Part shown: positions 29,557 to 39,234 of the stretch, piece after piece | Layout of the letters: every line of letters starts with the position of its first letter | Numbering within the stretch: position 1 is the stretch's first letter | Assembly: GCF_900637515.1 (NCBI RefSeq) | Contig: NZ_LR134375.1 | Location: 1,013,952-1,077,951, forward strand | Length of the DNA stretch: 64,000 bases | Direction: 5' to 3' | Source of the DNA: Veillonella dispar | GTDB taxonomy: Bacteria; Bacillota; Negativicutes; Veillonellales; Veillonellaceae | The notes under the pieces: model-generated | Databases searched by the model: none | Seen by the model: the letters and a program-made list of their open reading frames with translations, nothing else | Told to the model about the DNA's origin: nothing | Position numbers and translations under genes: made by a program

Positions 29557-29570
29557 ATAGTGAGGTAATT

Positions 29571-30050
29571 ATGGCAAAACGTAGCGATTATATTTCCTGG
29601 GATGAATACTTCATGGGCGTTGCCATCTTAGCAGCGCAACGCTCTAAAGATCCTAATACACAAGTTGGTGCATGTATTGTTAGCAATGATAATAAAATTT
29701 TATCTATTGGCTATAATGGCATGCCTTTGAATTGTAGTGATGATGACTTTACTTGGGAACGCGATTCAGCAGACGATAACAAATATTTCTATACTGTACA
29801 TAGTGAACTCAATGCTATTCTAAATTATCGTGGTGGCTCTCTAGAGGGTTCCAAGATTTATGTTACATTATTCCCTTGTAATGAATGTGCTAAGGCAATT
29901 ATTCAAAGTGGTATTAAGGCCGTTATTTATCGCGATGATCTCTATAAGGACACAAAAGAGGTAAAAGCATCTAAGCGGATGTTAAAAACTGCAGGTGTAG
30001 AGATTATTGAATATAAACCTACAGGCCGTACTTTAAATATCACATTGTAA
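29571..30050 (+). CDS. comEB: dCMP deaminase family protein (ComEB-like)
   Basis: A 159-residue zinc deaminase of the deoxycytidylate type, converting dCMP to dUMP for thymidylate synthesis. The zinc site is HSELNAI and PCNECAKAII, with NTQVGACIVS and GYNGMPLNCSDDDF also typical. In Bacillus the homologue sits in the comE operon; here comEA-comEC lie 1.5 kb downstream, separated by a reverse-strand aminopeptidase, so the old neighbourhood is partly kept. It is a single-gene unit between terminators. The name reflects homology; a role in competence is not implied. Confidence 0.9.
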   Translation: MAKRSDYISWDEYFMGVAILAAQRSKDPNTQVGACIVSNDNKILSIGYNGMPLNCSDDDFTWERDSADDNKYFYTVHSELNAILNYRGGSLEGSKIYVTLFPCNECAKAIIQSGIKAVIYRDDLYKDTKEVKASKRMLKTAGVEIIEYKPTGRTLNITL

Positions 30051-30075
30051 TAGAATAAATTTTTACTATTATCAA

Positions 30076-30110
30076 AAGACCCTATATACAAGCGTATATA
30101 GGGTCTGTTT
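30076..30110 (+). terminator. Terminator after the dCMP deaminase gene
   Basis: Stem AGACCCTATATA / TATATAGGGTCT followed by GTTT. Confidence 0.75.
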
Positions 30111-30224
30111 CATATGTAGTTTTCCAATATAAATTGATATCTACTAGAGACGTTAGACTAGACATATAGTTCTTAGCTGTCATCTAATTTATGATTGTTT
30201 TGTAGTTATGTTTTGTAGTTATGT

Positions 30225-31454
30225 TTATACTTGTAAACGACCATCAATCATAATTTCTACTTCTTGACCGTCACGAGTATAGCCTTTGATGTTCATACGT
30301 TCATGGCCAATCATAAAGTCTACATGTGTTAAGGAGTGGTTAAGGCCGCGTTCTTTTAATTCTTCTTCAGATAAACCATTGCTATCTTTGAGGCATGTTG
30401 GATAAGAGGCACCAATTGCTAAATGGCAGGATGCATTTTCATCAAACAATGTTTCGAAGAAGATTTGGTTAGATTGACTAATTGGGCTGAAGTGATCAAC
30501 TAAAGCAACTTCGCCGAGGTAGTGGGAACCTTCATCAGTTTCTACTAATTCTTTCAATACTTCATAACCTTCTTTGGCTGTATATTCAACGATTTTACCT
30601 TCTTTAAACGTAAAGGAGAAATCAGAAATAGTATTACCGTGGTAAATTAAAGGTTTTGTACTGTACACAATACCATTAACGCCATTGTATTGTGGAGCAG
30701 AGAAAACTTCTTCTGTAGGTATATTAGCATTGAAAATAGTACCATCTTTGGAGGATTCTTCACCACCTAGCCAAATATGACCTTCTGGCAATTCTAATAG
30801 GAGGTCAGTACCATTTTCACAAGTATAACGCAATGCCTTTAAGTCTAATTTATTCAATGCTTCACAGCGGTGACGCAATTTTGCCATATGATGACGATAC
30901 GTATCTTTTGGTTCTACACCTTCAATGCGGCAAAGTTTCAATAATGTATCCCATAATTGGTTAATTTTTTCTTCGTCTGTACCTTTATAGCCTAATAAAT
31001 CTGCCCAAAGAACTGTTGGTACAGAAGCAACACACCATGTAACAGAAGAGTTCATGATGGCTGTATGATAGAAGGATAACGCTTTATTTAAGTTACGAGA
31101 TTGTAAGGAAATACGATCTGTTGGAATACCTTCTAAGGCTTTTGGATTAGCGCTGATTAAAGATAAGAAGGCTGCCTTATCATCGATGTATTGTTTGTAG
31201 AATTCCGGTATCCAGTTAGCAGGTTTTTCTAAAACAGATTCTTTCGCATGTAATAAACGTTGACGGGCAATTGGGGAGCATCTCCAGTTCAGAACAACCT
31301 CCTTAGCACCAAGTTCATAAGCTTCTTCAGTAACAATCACTGCAAAGTCTTTATTTTCTACATCTACAGAAATAACTAATGTTTGGTCTTGCTGCAAGTT
31401 TACACCGTATTGTAATAATGTACGGGTATATTTTCTTAATGTATCTTGATTCAT
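30225..31454 (-). CDS. M29-family metallo-aminopeptidase (AmpS/PepS-like)
   Basis: A 409-residue cytoplasmic aminopeptidase of family M29. The metal and catalytic residues of the family are visible: E in NIPTEEVFSAP, E in YLGEVALVDH, H and Y in CHLAIGASYP, and H-x-D in LTHVDFMIG. It ends at normal length. AAAGGAG precedes the ATG on the reverse strand. It is transcribed away from comEA, and nothing suggests operon partners. Such enzymes remove N-terminal residues from peptides in general protein turnover. Confidence 0.9.
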   Translation of the reverse strand: MNQDTLRKYTRTLLQYGVNLQQDQTLVISVDVENKDFAVIVTEEAYELGAKEVVLNWRCSPIARQRLLHAKESVLEKPANWIPEFYKQYIDDKAAFLSLISANPKALEGIPTDRISLQSRNLNKALSFYHTAIMNSSVTWCVASVPTVLWADLLGYKGTDEEKINQLWDTLLKLCRIEGVEPKDTYRHHMAKLRHRCEALNKLDLKALRYTCENGTDLLLELPEGHIWLGGEESSKDGTIFNANIPTEEVFSAPQYNGVNGIVYSTKPLIYHGNTISDFSFTFKEGKIVEYTAKEGYEVLKELVETDEGSHYLGEVALVDHFSPISQSNQIFFETLFDENASCHLAIGASYPTCLKDSNGLSEEELKERGLNHSLTHVDFMIGHERMNIKGYTRDGQEVEIMIDGRLQV

Positions 31455-31484
31455 AATTTCTCCTTTAATTCGTCATCAATTGTT

Positions 31485-31534
31485 AAACTCCTGCTAGTGT
31501 GACCAATAGAGTCAGTGGTAGGAGTTTTATTTTT
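31485..31534 (+). terminator. Terminator-like hairpin in the comEA leader
   Basis: AAACTCCT at 31485-31492 pairs with AGGAGTTT at 31520-31527, with extra pairing inside (GTGAC/GTCA), and is followed by TTATTTTT. It ends about 31 bases before the comEA ATG, and the gene upstream runs the other way, so it sits in the 5' leader and not after a gene. It may act as an attenuator. Confidence 0.5.
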
Positions 31535-31565
31535 CATAGGGAAATCCTTCAGTAGGAGGTGCACT

Positions 31566-32135
31566 ATGAAAGCTAAATTGAAGCCCTATATGATAATTAT
31601 ATTAATCCTATGTGTTTTAGTAGGAATTTGTTTCCTATGGCCTATTATAACAGATGATAGCGATTCTGTCCTAGTTGAAGGGGGTATAGATGGAAATTCT
31701 TCTATATCTACTGTAGAACAACAGCCTAATAAACCAATCGCTTATATAACAGGTGCAGTCGCTTCACCTGGTTTATATGAGCTTGAAAGCTCAGCTACTG
31801 TAGGTGATATTGTTAAGCTAGCAGGAGGACTATTACCCTATGCAGATGTAGAGTCGGTAAATATGGCTAAGCCAGTTACTGCAGGTGATCATATCCATGT
31901 AGTATTTAACTTTCACGGTAATCCTGAAGTGTTATTGCGTGGTAATAAGATAAACATAAACTCTGCCACTGCAAAAGAATTAGACTCTCTGCCAGGTATA
32001 GGCCCTGCCATGGCTAAAAGGATTGAAGAATATCGTTCACAAAAAGGCCCTTTTACTTCCGTTGAAGGCATCAAGGGGGTGAAGGGCATTGGTGACGGCG
32101 TATTTAAGAAAATTAAAGACAAAATTACAATTTAA
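31566..32135 (+). CDS. comEA: Competence protein ComEA, DNA receptor
   Basis: A 189-residue membrane-anchored DNA-binding protein for natural transformation. It has an N-terminal membrane helix (YMIIILILCVLVGICFLWPI), a SLBB-like domain (AYITGAVASPGLYEL, GDIVKLAGGLLPYAD), and a C-terminal helix-hairpin-helix pair (ININSATAKELDSLPGIGP, GIKGVKGIG) that binds double-stranded DNA. AGGAGG precedes ATG 31566; the frame opening at 31515 lies in the leader. comEC follows directly. Confidence 0.93.
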   Translation: MKAKLKPYMIIILILCVLVGICFLWPIITDDSDSVLVEGGIDGNSSISTVEQQPNKPIAYITGAVASPGLYELESSATVGDIVKLAGGLLPYADVESVNMAKPVTAGDHIHVVFNFHGNPEVLLRGNKININSATAKELDSLPGIGPAMAKRIEEYRSQKGPFTSVEGIKGVKGIGDGVFKKIKDKITI

Positions 32136-34314
32136 CAATCAAAATTATAATCACGAAGGTGCGGTTCTGCATACCAATACTATTCATCAAACAAAAGTGG
32201 TATTAACTCATAGTCAATGGGCACATGTTATATTAGGATCTATTATTATAGGAACAATACTAGGGTATGGAAATTATTTTCCTGTACTCAATCAAATGCA
32301 CTACATCTTTGCTATAGGGATAGCCATTATAGGTGTCGGTGTTTTTAAAGCCTTACAATCGGCTAATTGGTGGAGCTCACTTGGTAAGTTAATAGTATTT
32401 GTGTCCCTTTTAATAGGACTATCGTATTACCAAACAAATTTACGGATTATACATTTTAATAGCTATACATCATATTATTTGCACCAAGAAGGAGAATATC
32501 TTGGTACGGTTGTAATTGCTCCTGAAAGAGTAAATTTGAACGGACATGAGTATTACAAATATACCATTGAAATCCATAGCTTACATCCTTATAAAGATAC
32601 TGCCAAAAATGATTATATTAATGCTAAGGGCCGTTTACAGATATACTCAAAGGCATCTACCACCAAACATCCCATACGACTAGGGGAATATGCAGTTGTA
32701 GAAGGTACCCCAAAGTCCTTATTTCTTATCGAAGAGGAAGGTCGTATTAATCTTCGTGGCCGATATATGAGTTCCAATACTCGAGGACGTATCTATGATG
32801 GTGTATATAGAGTTGCGAGTCATAAAGATTTACAAGCATTTCACTTTAAAGAAACCTATTCTGAAGAACTATATAGGAAACTCTTATTTATTTGTGGATT
32901 AATACGAGAGTCTATAGATAAAACTATTTCTAATTATCTAGAGGGTCCACAACATGTATTAGCACAATCATTAGCTTTAGGTGGCCATTATAGTGAGCTA
33001 GGGGAAGATACAATGAAGGATTTTTCCTACACAGGACTTATCCATATTTTATCCATATCAGGTTCACATATTGCTCTCTTGTTAGCATTGGTATATGGAC
33101 TGGGACGACTTATTAAATTAAGAAAACGAACCAGTTTGATTATGGGAATTTTAGTGGCCTGTATGTATTGTGGTGTCGTTGGTGGTGATGCTCCTGTTGT
33201 ACGGACAACGATAATGAGCATACTCATGTGTATGGCTTACATAAAAGGTCGATTATATCAAGCTAAGCAAGCATTATGCATATGTGCCATACTATGTTTA
33301 GTATATGATCCTTTTTCTATATTTGATGTAAGCTTTCAGCTATCGTTTGGTGCAACCTATGGTTTGCTCATATGGGGAAAAGTATTATATGAACGTATTC
33401 AATGGTTACCTAAATGGATTAAAACACCTCTTGTATTATGTGTATCAGCACAGTTGCTCATCTTGCCTCTACAGCTATATTACTTTCATTATATTAGTAT
33501 TGCTAGTTTGTTAGCAGCTTGTATAGTGGCACCTTTATTAGATTTATCTATCGTTTTAATTTTTATAAGTACTGTTATTAGCTATGTATTGCCGATATCA
33601 TTTCTATGGTCATTGATAGATGTACTATTACGTATATCCTTATATTTAAATCATGTGTTAGGTCGTAGTGGCAGTTTACTTTGGTTAGGCATGATGAATC
33701 CTTATTGTGCTTATTTGTATTTGGTTCTATTAGGTTTATTTACGTATTTTTTAACCCATAGAAAAAGGTATACTGTTTATATAGTGTTATGTTTAGTTTT
33801 TATGGTCACAACCTTTGGTACTTCATATTATGTGACACAGTATCATAAGAATGCATTGGTTCACTATATTCCTATGAAGCAGTGTAATGTATTACTTTGT
33901 ATAGAACCTAATCACGAAGGGGCCTATGTATTAATTGATGCGCCAGACCATATTAAAACTACACCTAATGAAAGGCTTATCAATCAAGCTATACGGGCAT
34001 ATGGTGTCAATCCAAAAGTTGTAAAAGTAGACTACTTTCATAGTAACGGATCTGCAAAAACAATATATAAAAATAGTATGAAAGAAATCGATGTATATAA
34101 TGGACAAAGAGGAGAAAAAAATCTAAAATTAAATGATAAGACTAATACATTATTTATTACGAGTCGATCTAGTATAATGAACGAAATTGGTCGCATATTA
34201 CCGGATAATACTGTTTTATTTAGTAGTCCTCATGGTGCATTACGCGATGTGGACCCATCATCAGAACACATGTATATAATGGGGTACAGTTACATTAAAG
34301 ATATCTATCTGTGA
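32089..34314 (+). CDS. comEC: ComEC/Rec2 DNA-uptake channel protein
   Basis: The inner-membrane channel for single-stranded DNA uptake. The frame allows 741 residues from GTG 32089, inside comEA. A CTG at 32167 with GAAGG seven bases upstream is an attractive alternative start; no ATG or TTG fits. The N-terminal part has a DUF4131-like OB region after three helices. The competence domain follows with FSYTGLIHILSISGSHIALL, GGDAPVVRTTIMS and FDVSFQLSFGATYG, then many membrane helices. The C-terminal domain is about 160 residues and lacks the H-x-H-x-D-H metallo-beta-lactamase motif normally found there. The stop overlaps holA. Confidence 0.88.
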   Translation: MVTAYLRKLKTKLQFNNQNYNHEGAVLHTNTIHQTKVVLTHSQWAHVILGSIIIGTILGYGNYFPVLNQMHYIFAIGIAIIGVGVFKALQSANWWSSLGKLIVFVSLLIGLSYYQTNLRIIHFNSYTSYYLHQEGEYLGTVVIAPERVNLNGHEYYKYTIEIHSLHPYKDTAKNDYINAKGRLQIYSKASTTKHPIRLGEYAVVEGTPKSLFLIEEEGRINLRGRYMSSNTRGRIYDGVYRVASHKDLQAFHFKETYSEELYRKLLFICGLIRESIDKTISNYLEGPQHVLAQSLALGGHYSELGEDTMKDFSYTGLIHILSISGSHIALLLALVYGLGRLIKLRKRTSLIMGILVACMYCGVVGGDAPVVRTTIMSILMCMAYIKGRLYQAKQALCICAILCLVYDPFSIFDVSFQLSFGATYGLLIWGKVLYERIQWLPKWIKTPLVLCVSAQLLILPLQLYYFHYISIASLLAACIVAPLLDLSIVLIFISTVISYVLPISFLWSLIDVLLRISLYLNHVLGRSGSLLWLGMMNPYCAYLYLVLLGLFTYFLTHRKRYTVYIVLCLVFMVTTFGTSYYVTQYHKNALVHYIPMKQCNVLLCIEPNHEGAYVLIDAPDHIKTTPNERLINQAIRAYGVNPKVVKVDYFHSNGSAKTIYKNSMKEIDVYNGQRGEKNLKLNDKTNTLFITSRSSIMNEIGRILPDNTVLFSSPHGALRDVDPSSEHMYIMGYSYIKDIYL

Positions 34315-34325
34315 AAGGAGGAACT

Positions 34326-35303
34326 ATGGTACATATTCAACTCATTTATGGCGATGAGCCACAATTAATTGAAGAAGAAAAACGTAAATTTTTAAGTGCC
34401 TATCCTGACCTTCCAGTAACTGTATTAGATGATGAAGCTGGGCCACAGAAAATAAGTGAAAAGCTATGTGAAGATTCGCTCTTTGGCGATCAAAAGGTAT
34501 TTTGTTTAGTGAATTTACCTATTATTCGTAAAAGCGGTAAAAATAGCGATGCTTGGGTTCCATTATATGAACTCATTATGGAATATAATGGGAATAATCC
34601 CATCCTTTTGATTTATCATGATATGATTGATAAACGCATCAAGCAGAATAAAGCGATTTTAGATAAAATTCCCAATCATCAATGTAAGCGCCTTGAAGGG
34701 GCAGACCTTGTGATGTGGATACGTCAGTATTGCACTTCTAATGGTTTTAAAATGACACCTGATGCACAGGAATATGTAGCTCATCTCATCGATTTGTGGC
34801 AAGATGTACCGGTTTCTTTTATGAGAACCGAATTTGACCGGTATTTTCTACAAATTATAGGTGATAAAGTCATTACTAAAGAGTTTCTCGAAGAAAATGG
34901 TAGCGATTATGGGGCTAAAAACATTTTCACCTTTAAAGAGGCTCTGTTAAAACGAGATATTGATACATTGCTTGAACTATTTCCGTTTATGTTCGGCTAT
35001 AAAGAATTAGACCGTGCAATGAGCTATATTGAGGGGCAATTACGTTTACAGTTACTGGTTAGCGAATGCCGTCAAGCGGGAATGTCTGTTCAAGCTATTC
35101 AAAACTTATGTAAGGATCATGATTCGTCATTTAAACCATATCCAATTAAGCTAGCTTATGAGGCGAGTCCTAGAATTTCAATTAAGGCGCTACGAGCTTT
35201 ATTAAAAGGGCTCTATGAGATTATATTGGATAGCCGTAGCAGCAAGGGCGATATTTGGCGATTTAGAGATTTATGTATTACCTATTGTGGGTATAAGGGA
35301 TAA
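34326..35303 (+). CDS. holA: DNA polymerase III delta subunit
   Basis: A 325-residue clamp-loader subunit that opens the beta clamp. It matches HolA by its opening block (IQLIYGDEPQLIEEEKRKF), by VLDDEAGPQKISEKL and SLFGDQKVFCL near the start, and by a helical C-terminus (LRLQLLVSECRQAG, LRALLKGLYEIILDSRSSKG). There is no intact Walker A, as expected for delta. ATG 34326 follows AAAGGAGG. Placement after comEC is standard in Firmicutes. polC starts two bases after its stop. Confidence 0.88.
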   Translation: MVHIQLIYGDEPQLIEEEKRKFLSAYPDLPVTVLDDEAGPQKISEKLCEDSLFGDQKVFCLVNLPIIRKSGKNSDAWVPLYELIMEYNGNNPILLIYHDMIDKRIKQNKAILDKIPNHQCKRLEGADLVMWIRQYCTSNGFKMTPDAQEYVAHLIDLWQDVPVSFMRTEFDRYFLQIIGDKVITKEFLEENGSDYGAKNIFTFKEALLKRDIDTLLELFPFMFGYKELDRAMSYIEGQLRLQLLVSECRQAGMSVQAIQNLCKDHDSSFKPYPIKLAYEASPRISIKALRALLKGLYEIILDSRSSKGDIWRFRDLCITYCGYKG

Positions 35304-35305
35304 AA

Positions 35306-38300
35306 ATGAAAGTACGTTATCGTGTTGTACCAAAACAGAATAAGAAATCATCCTTCTATGTAAACTGTCATAGCCAACATGTGACGATTCAAGCGGCGGA
35401 CTCGGCCTTTTCCACATTACTTGGTTTGCGTGAAAGATTGTCTGCATGGTATAAGGAAAAAAATATCTCTTTTGACGATATTCCAACTAATACCGATACA
35501 GCTTGTTGTTTCGCATGGAAAGTAGATACTGAAACTGGAGAAGGTTTAGATACCTATTATTATGGTGGTGGCTGTGGTGCTGGTGAATGGATAGAAGCGG
35601 CAGAAGCGCAACGTGAGGCTGAAGAGGCTAAAAACAAAGTGCCTAGAGGTAAGTCTTTTGCTGGTTATGATCAACAAGATGAATATGATGATGTTGACGA
35701 AGATGATTTTGCTCCATTTGTAGAGGCTGTTGAGTTAGGCTATTTCAACAATAGTCCAGTTGTTGTGTCTCGTTCTAATCAAACGGCTGCCGCATCTAGC
35801 GGTAGTGATACTGTCGCATCTGTGAGCAGTACACCTAAAGCAAGCAAAGGTTTTGCACCTAAAAGTACTATAAAATCTACTGGAAAAGGTAGTGAAGGGG
35901 ATAGCAAATATCCTCGTCGTGCACCGAAGGATGCTCCTACTGATGAAGGCATGATTTTAGGACCTAAAATTGAGGGAGTTACCTCTAAAATTATGGGCAC
36001 TTTGGATACGCCTAGTGTTATTTTTGAAGGTGTATTTGTTGGTCTAGATAAACGTGATACTAAGACTGGTAAAAGTATCGTTAACGGTAGCATCGTAGAC
36101 GATACGAATAGTATCAAATTTATCAAGTTTACGAACAGCCCTGAAGAAGGGGATGCGCTACTTAAACAATTGAAAGGTTTACAACGTGTACGCGTACAAG
36201 GTAGCGTCAGCTTTGATGATCGATTTGATAAGGATTATATCTTATCTATTCGAAGCATTGAAGCTATGGAAACTAATAGCGTGGAGCGCACTGAAAACCG
36301 TCCAGACTCCCGTGTAGAGCTGCACTTACATACTAAGATGAGTGATAAGGATGCCCTTGTATCTGTTAAAGACCTATTTAAAACAGTAAAAAAATGGGGT
36401 CATCCTGCGGTGGCTATTACAGATCACGGCGTTGTACAAGCCTTTCCAGAAGCTCAAGCTCTTGGTAAAGAGTTGGGCGTTAAGGTTATCTACGGTGTAG
36501 AAGGCTATCTCATTGATGATGAAATTGTTGCTCGTGATGAAGAGCTTGTAGTAGATAAGAAGAAGAAAAAAGAAAAAGATAAACGTTACCATATTATCTT
36601 ATTAGCTAAAAATATGGTAGGTTTGCGCAATCTGTACAAGATGATATCTATTTCTCACCTTGAACACTATAAGGTACGTCCTCGTTTGCCTCGTTCTGTT
36701 ATTGAAGAACATCGTGAAGGCATTATTATCGGCTCTGCTTGTGAAGCTGGTGAACTTATGCAATCCATTGTTCGCGGCGCTACAAAGGAAGAACTATTAG
36801 AGATTGCATCTTTCTATGACTATCTTGAAATTCAGCCACATACAAATAATATGTTCTTGGTTCGTAAAGGGCTTATGCCAGATGAGCAAGCTCTTATCGA
36901 TATGAATAAAACAGTTATCGAATTAGGGGAAGCTTTAAATAAACCAGTATGTGCTACTTGTGACGTTCATTATTTAACACCAGAAGAAAAAATCTACCGT
37001 GAAATCATGTTAACGGCATGTGGTTATCCAGATGCAGATGAACAACCAGATTTACATTTACGTACCACCGATGAAATGTTGGCATCCTTCCCTTACTTAA
37101 GTGAAGAAAAGGCCTATGAAGTAGTTGTTACTAATACTCGTGCAATTAACGATAGCATTGAAGATATTAAACCAGTTCCAGATGGCACATATTCTCCAAA
37201 GATTGAAGGTGCCGATGAAGCTTTCACAGAAATGTGTTATAGAAATGCGAAAGCCATTTATGGTGACCCATTGCCTCGCGTAGTACAAGAGCGACTTGAT
37301 TATGAACTAGACTGTATTATCTCCAATGGTTACGGCGTATTGTATTACATTGCTCATAAGCTAGTAAAAAAATCACTTGATGATGGGTATCTCGTAGGTT
37401 CTCGTGGTTCTGTAGGTTCTTCCTTTGCAGCAACCATGTCTGAAATTACAGAAGTAAATCCATTACCGCCACATTATGTATGTCCTAATTGTAAGCATTC
37501 TGAATTCTTTGAAAAGGGCGAATACGCAGGTGGTTTTGATTTACCACGTAAAGATTGTCCAGAGTGTGGTCATGCGCTACAAACAAATGGCCATGATATT
37601 CCGTTTGCCATCTTCCTTGGTTTTGAAGGTGATAAGGTTCCAGATATTGACCTAAACTTCTCTGGTGACTACCAAGCAAAGGCACACAAGTATACGGAAG
37701 AATTATTTGGACGCGACAATGTATTTAAAGCGGGTACCATCGGTACTATTGCGGACAAAACAGCATTTGGTTATGTTAAAAAATACGCCGAAATTCGAGA
37801 TATTCAAGCTCGTAGTGGTTTCTTTGAACATTTGGCAAAAGGCTTTACCAATGTAAAGAATACAACAGGCCAACATCCTGGCGGTATTATGGTATGTCCG
37901 CGTGACATGGATGTGCATCACTTTACACCTATTCAGCATCCTGCGAATAAGAAGGAAAGTGGCGTATTAACGACACACTTTGACTATCACTCTATCGAAG
38001 GTCGTATGACTAAGCTTGATATTCTAGGTCATGATGATCCGACCATCATTCGTATGCTAGAGGATTTGACGGGTATTGATGCTAAGACAATTCCATTTGA
38101 TGATCCAAAGACGTTGAGCTTATTCTCTTCTACAGAGGGGATTGGGTTAACACCTGAGCAATTACAAGGTGACCAAGTAGCTAGCTTGGCTGTACCAGAA
38201 TGTGGTACGAAGTTCGTACGGGGCATGCTTGAAGATTCTCGTCCTCAAACATTCTCTGACTTGGTTCGTATCTCTGGATTCTCTCATGGTACAAACGTAT

Positions 38301-39097
38301 GGCTCGACAATGCTCAAGATCTCATTAAAAATGGTACTTGTAAATTGAATGAAGCTATTTCTACCCGTGATGACGTAATGAACTTCTTGATTCATCGCGG
38401 TATGGATAGAAAGCATAGTTTCTTCGTAATGGAAAATGTGCGTAAAGGGAAGGGCATTGAAAAACGGAATAAACAAGGTCAAGCTACGACGGAATTTGAA
38501 GCAGAAATGCGAGAAAATAATATTCCTGAATGGTTTATTGAATCTTGTAAAAAGATTTCCTATCTATTCCCTCGGGCCCATGCGGTAGCCTATGTAATGA
38601 TGGCATTCCGCATTGCCTGGTTTAAGGTATACCATCCATTGGCATTCTATGCAGCATATTTCTCCATTCGAGCGAAGGCCTTTGACTTACGCATTATGAC
38701 GGGTGACCTTAAAACGCAAATGACTGAGTTCAATCGTATTAAGGCTCTTGATCGCGCTGCCAGTCCTAAAGATAAGGACCTTATGAGCGCTTTAGAAGTA
38801 TCTATGGAAATGTACCAACGGGGCTATCGTTTTGTTAATGTAGATATTCAACACTCCGAAGCTAGACGCTTTAGCATTAAAGATGGTGCTTTATTGCCGC
38901 CATTCTTAGCTATAGACTCCTTAGGTGAAACAGTAGCTGATGCTATTGTAGCTGAACGAGAAGAACGTCCCTTTACATCCCTAAAAGACTTGCAACGTCG
39001 TTGTAAGGTATCTAATACCATCATTGATCTTATGAAAGAACTTAAATGCTGTGGTGAACTACCTGAAGACGAACAAATGTCACTCTTTGGGGCATAA
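35306..39097 (+). CDS. polC: DNA polymerase III PolC-type alpha subunit lacking the exonuclease insert
   Basis: A 1263-residue replicative polymerase. An N-terminal region (1-220, with a Glu/Asp/Ser-rich linker) and an OB domain (GMILGPKIEG and after) precede the PHP domain, which begins RVELHLHTKMSDKDAL near residue 335. In ordinary PolC the PHP domain is interrupted by a DnaQ-like exonuclease of roughly 170-190 residues; here YGVEGYLIDD is joined by a short Lys/Glu-rich linker (residues about 401-427) straight to YHIILLAKN. The zinc module (CPNC..CPEC) and catalytic PDIDLNFSGDYQ near residue 778 are intact. Total length is well below the usual 1430-1450, consistent with the missing insert. 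Confidence 0.93.
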   Translation: MKVRYRVVPKQNKKSSFYVNCHSQHVTIQAADSAFSTLLGLRERLSAWYKEKNISFDDIPTNTDTACCFAWKVDTETGEGLDTYYYGGGCGAGEWIEAAEAQREAEEAKNKVPRGKSFAGYDQQDEYDDVDEDDFAPFVEAVELGYFNNSPVVVSRSNQTAAASSGSDTVASVSSTPKASKGFAPKSTIKSTGKGSEGDSKYPRRAPKDAPTDEGMILGPKIEGVTSKIMGTLDTPSVIFEGVFVGLDKRDTKTGKSIVNGSIVDDTNSIKFIKFTNSPEEGDALLKQLKGLQRVRVQGSVSFDDRFDKDYILSIRSIEAMETNSVERTENRPDSRVELHLHTKMSDKDALVSVKDLFKTVKKWGHPAVAITDHGVVQAFPEAQALGKELGVKVIYGVEGYLIDDEIVARDEELVVDKKKKKEKDKRYHIILLAKNMVGLRNLYKMISISHLEHYKVRPRLPRSVIEEHREGIIIGSACEAGELMQSIVRGATKEELLEIASFYDYLEIQPHTNNMFLVRKGLMPDEQALIDMNKTVIELGEALNKPVCATCDVHYLTPEEKIYREIMLTACGYPDADEQPDLHLRTTDEMLASFPYLSEEKAYEVVVTNTRAINDSIEDIKPVPDGTYSPKIEGADEAFTEMCYRNAKAIYGDPLPRVVQERLDYELDCIISNGYGVLYYIAHKLVKKSLDDGYLVGSRGSVGSSFAATMSEITEVNPLPPHYVCPNCKHSEFFEKGEYAGGFDLPRKDCPECGHALQTNGHDIPFAIFLGFEGDKVPDIDLNFSGDYQAKAHKYTEELFGRDNVFKAGTIGTIADKTAFGYVKKYAEIRDIQARSGFFEHLAKGFTNVKNTTGQHPGGIMVCPRDMDVHHFTPIQHPANKKESGVLTTHFDYHSIEGRMTKLDILGHDDPTIIRMLEDLTGIDAKTIPFDDPKTLSLFSSTEGIGLTPEQLQGDQVASLAVPECGTKFVRGMLEDSRPQTFSDLVRISGFSHGTNVWLDNAQDLIKNGTCKLNEAISTRDDVMNFLIHRGMDRKHSFFVMENVRKGKGIEKRNKQGQATTEFEAEMRENNIPEWFIESCKKISYLFPRAHAVAYVMMAFRIAWFKVYHPLAFYAAYFSIRAKAFDLRIMTGDLKTQMTEFNRIKALDRAASPKDKDLMSALEVSMEMYQRGYRFVNVDIQHSEARRFSIKDGALLPPFLAIDSLGETVADAIVAEREERPFTSLKDLQRRCKVSNTIIDLMKELKCCGELPEDEQMSLFGA

Positions 39098-39127
39098 TAA
39101 AACACAAGATAAAACTTAAATACAAAA

Positions 39128-39166
39128 TAAGCACTATATCCAAAATTGGATATAGTGCTTATTTTT
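39128..39166 (+). terminator. Terminator after polC
   Basis: Stem AATAAGCACTATATCC / GGATATAGTGCTTATT with a T-run. Confidence 0.85.
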
Positions 39167-39234
39167 CTATATTTTGCTAAAATACAATTAATAATTAATA
39201 ATGTTACCCACTATAACTATACTACGAGGAGAAA

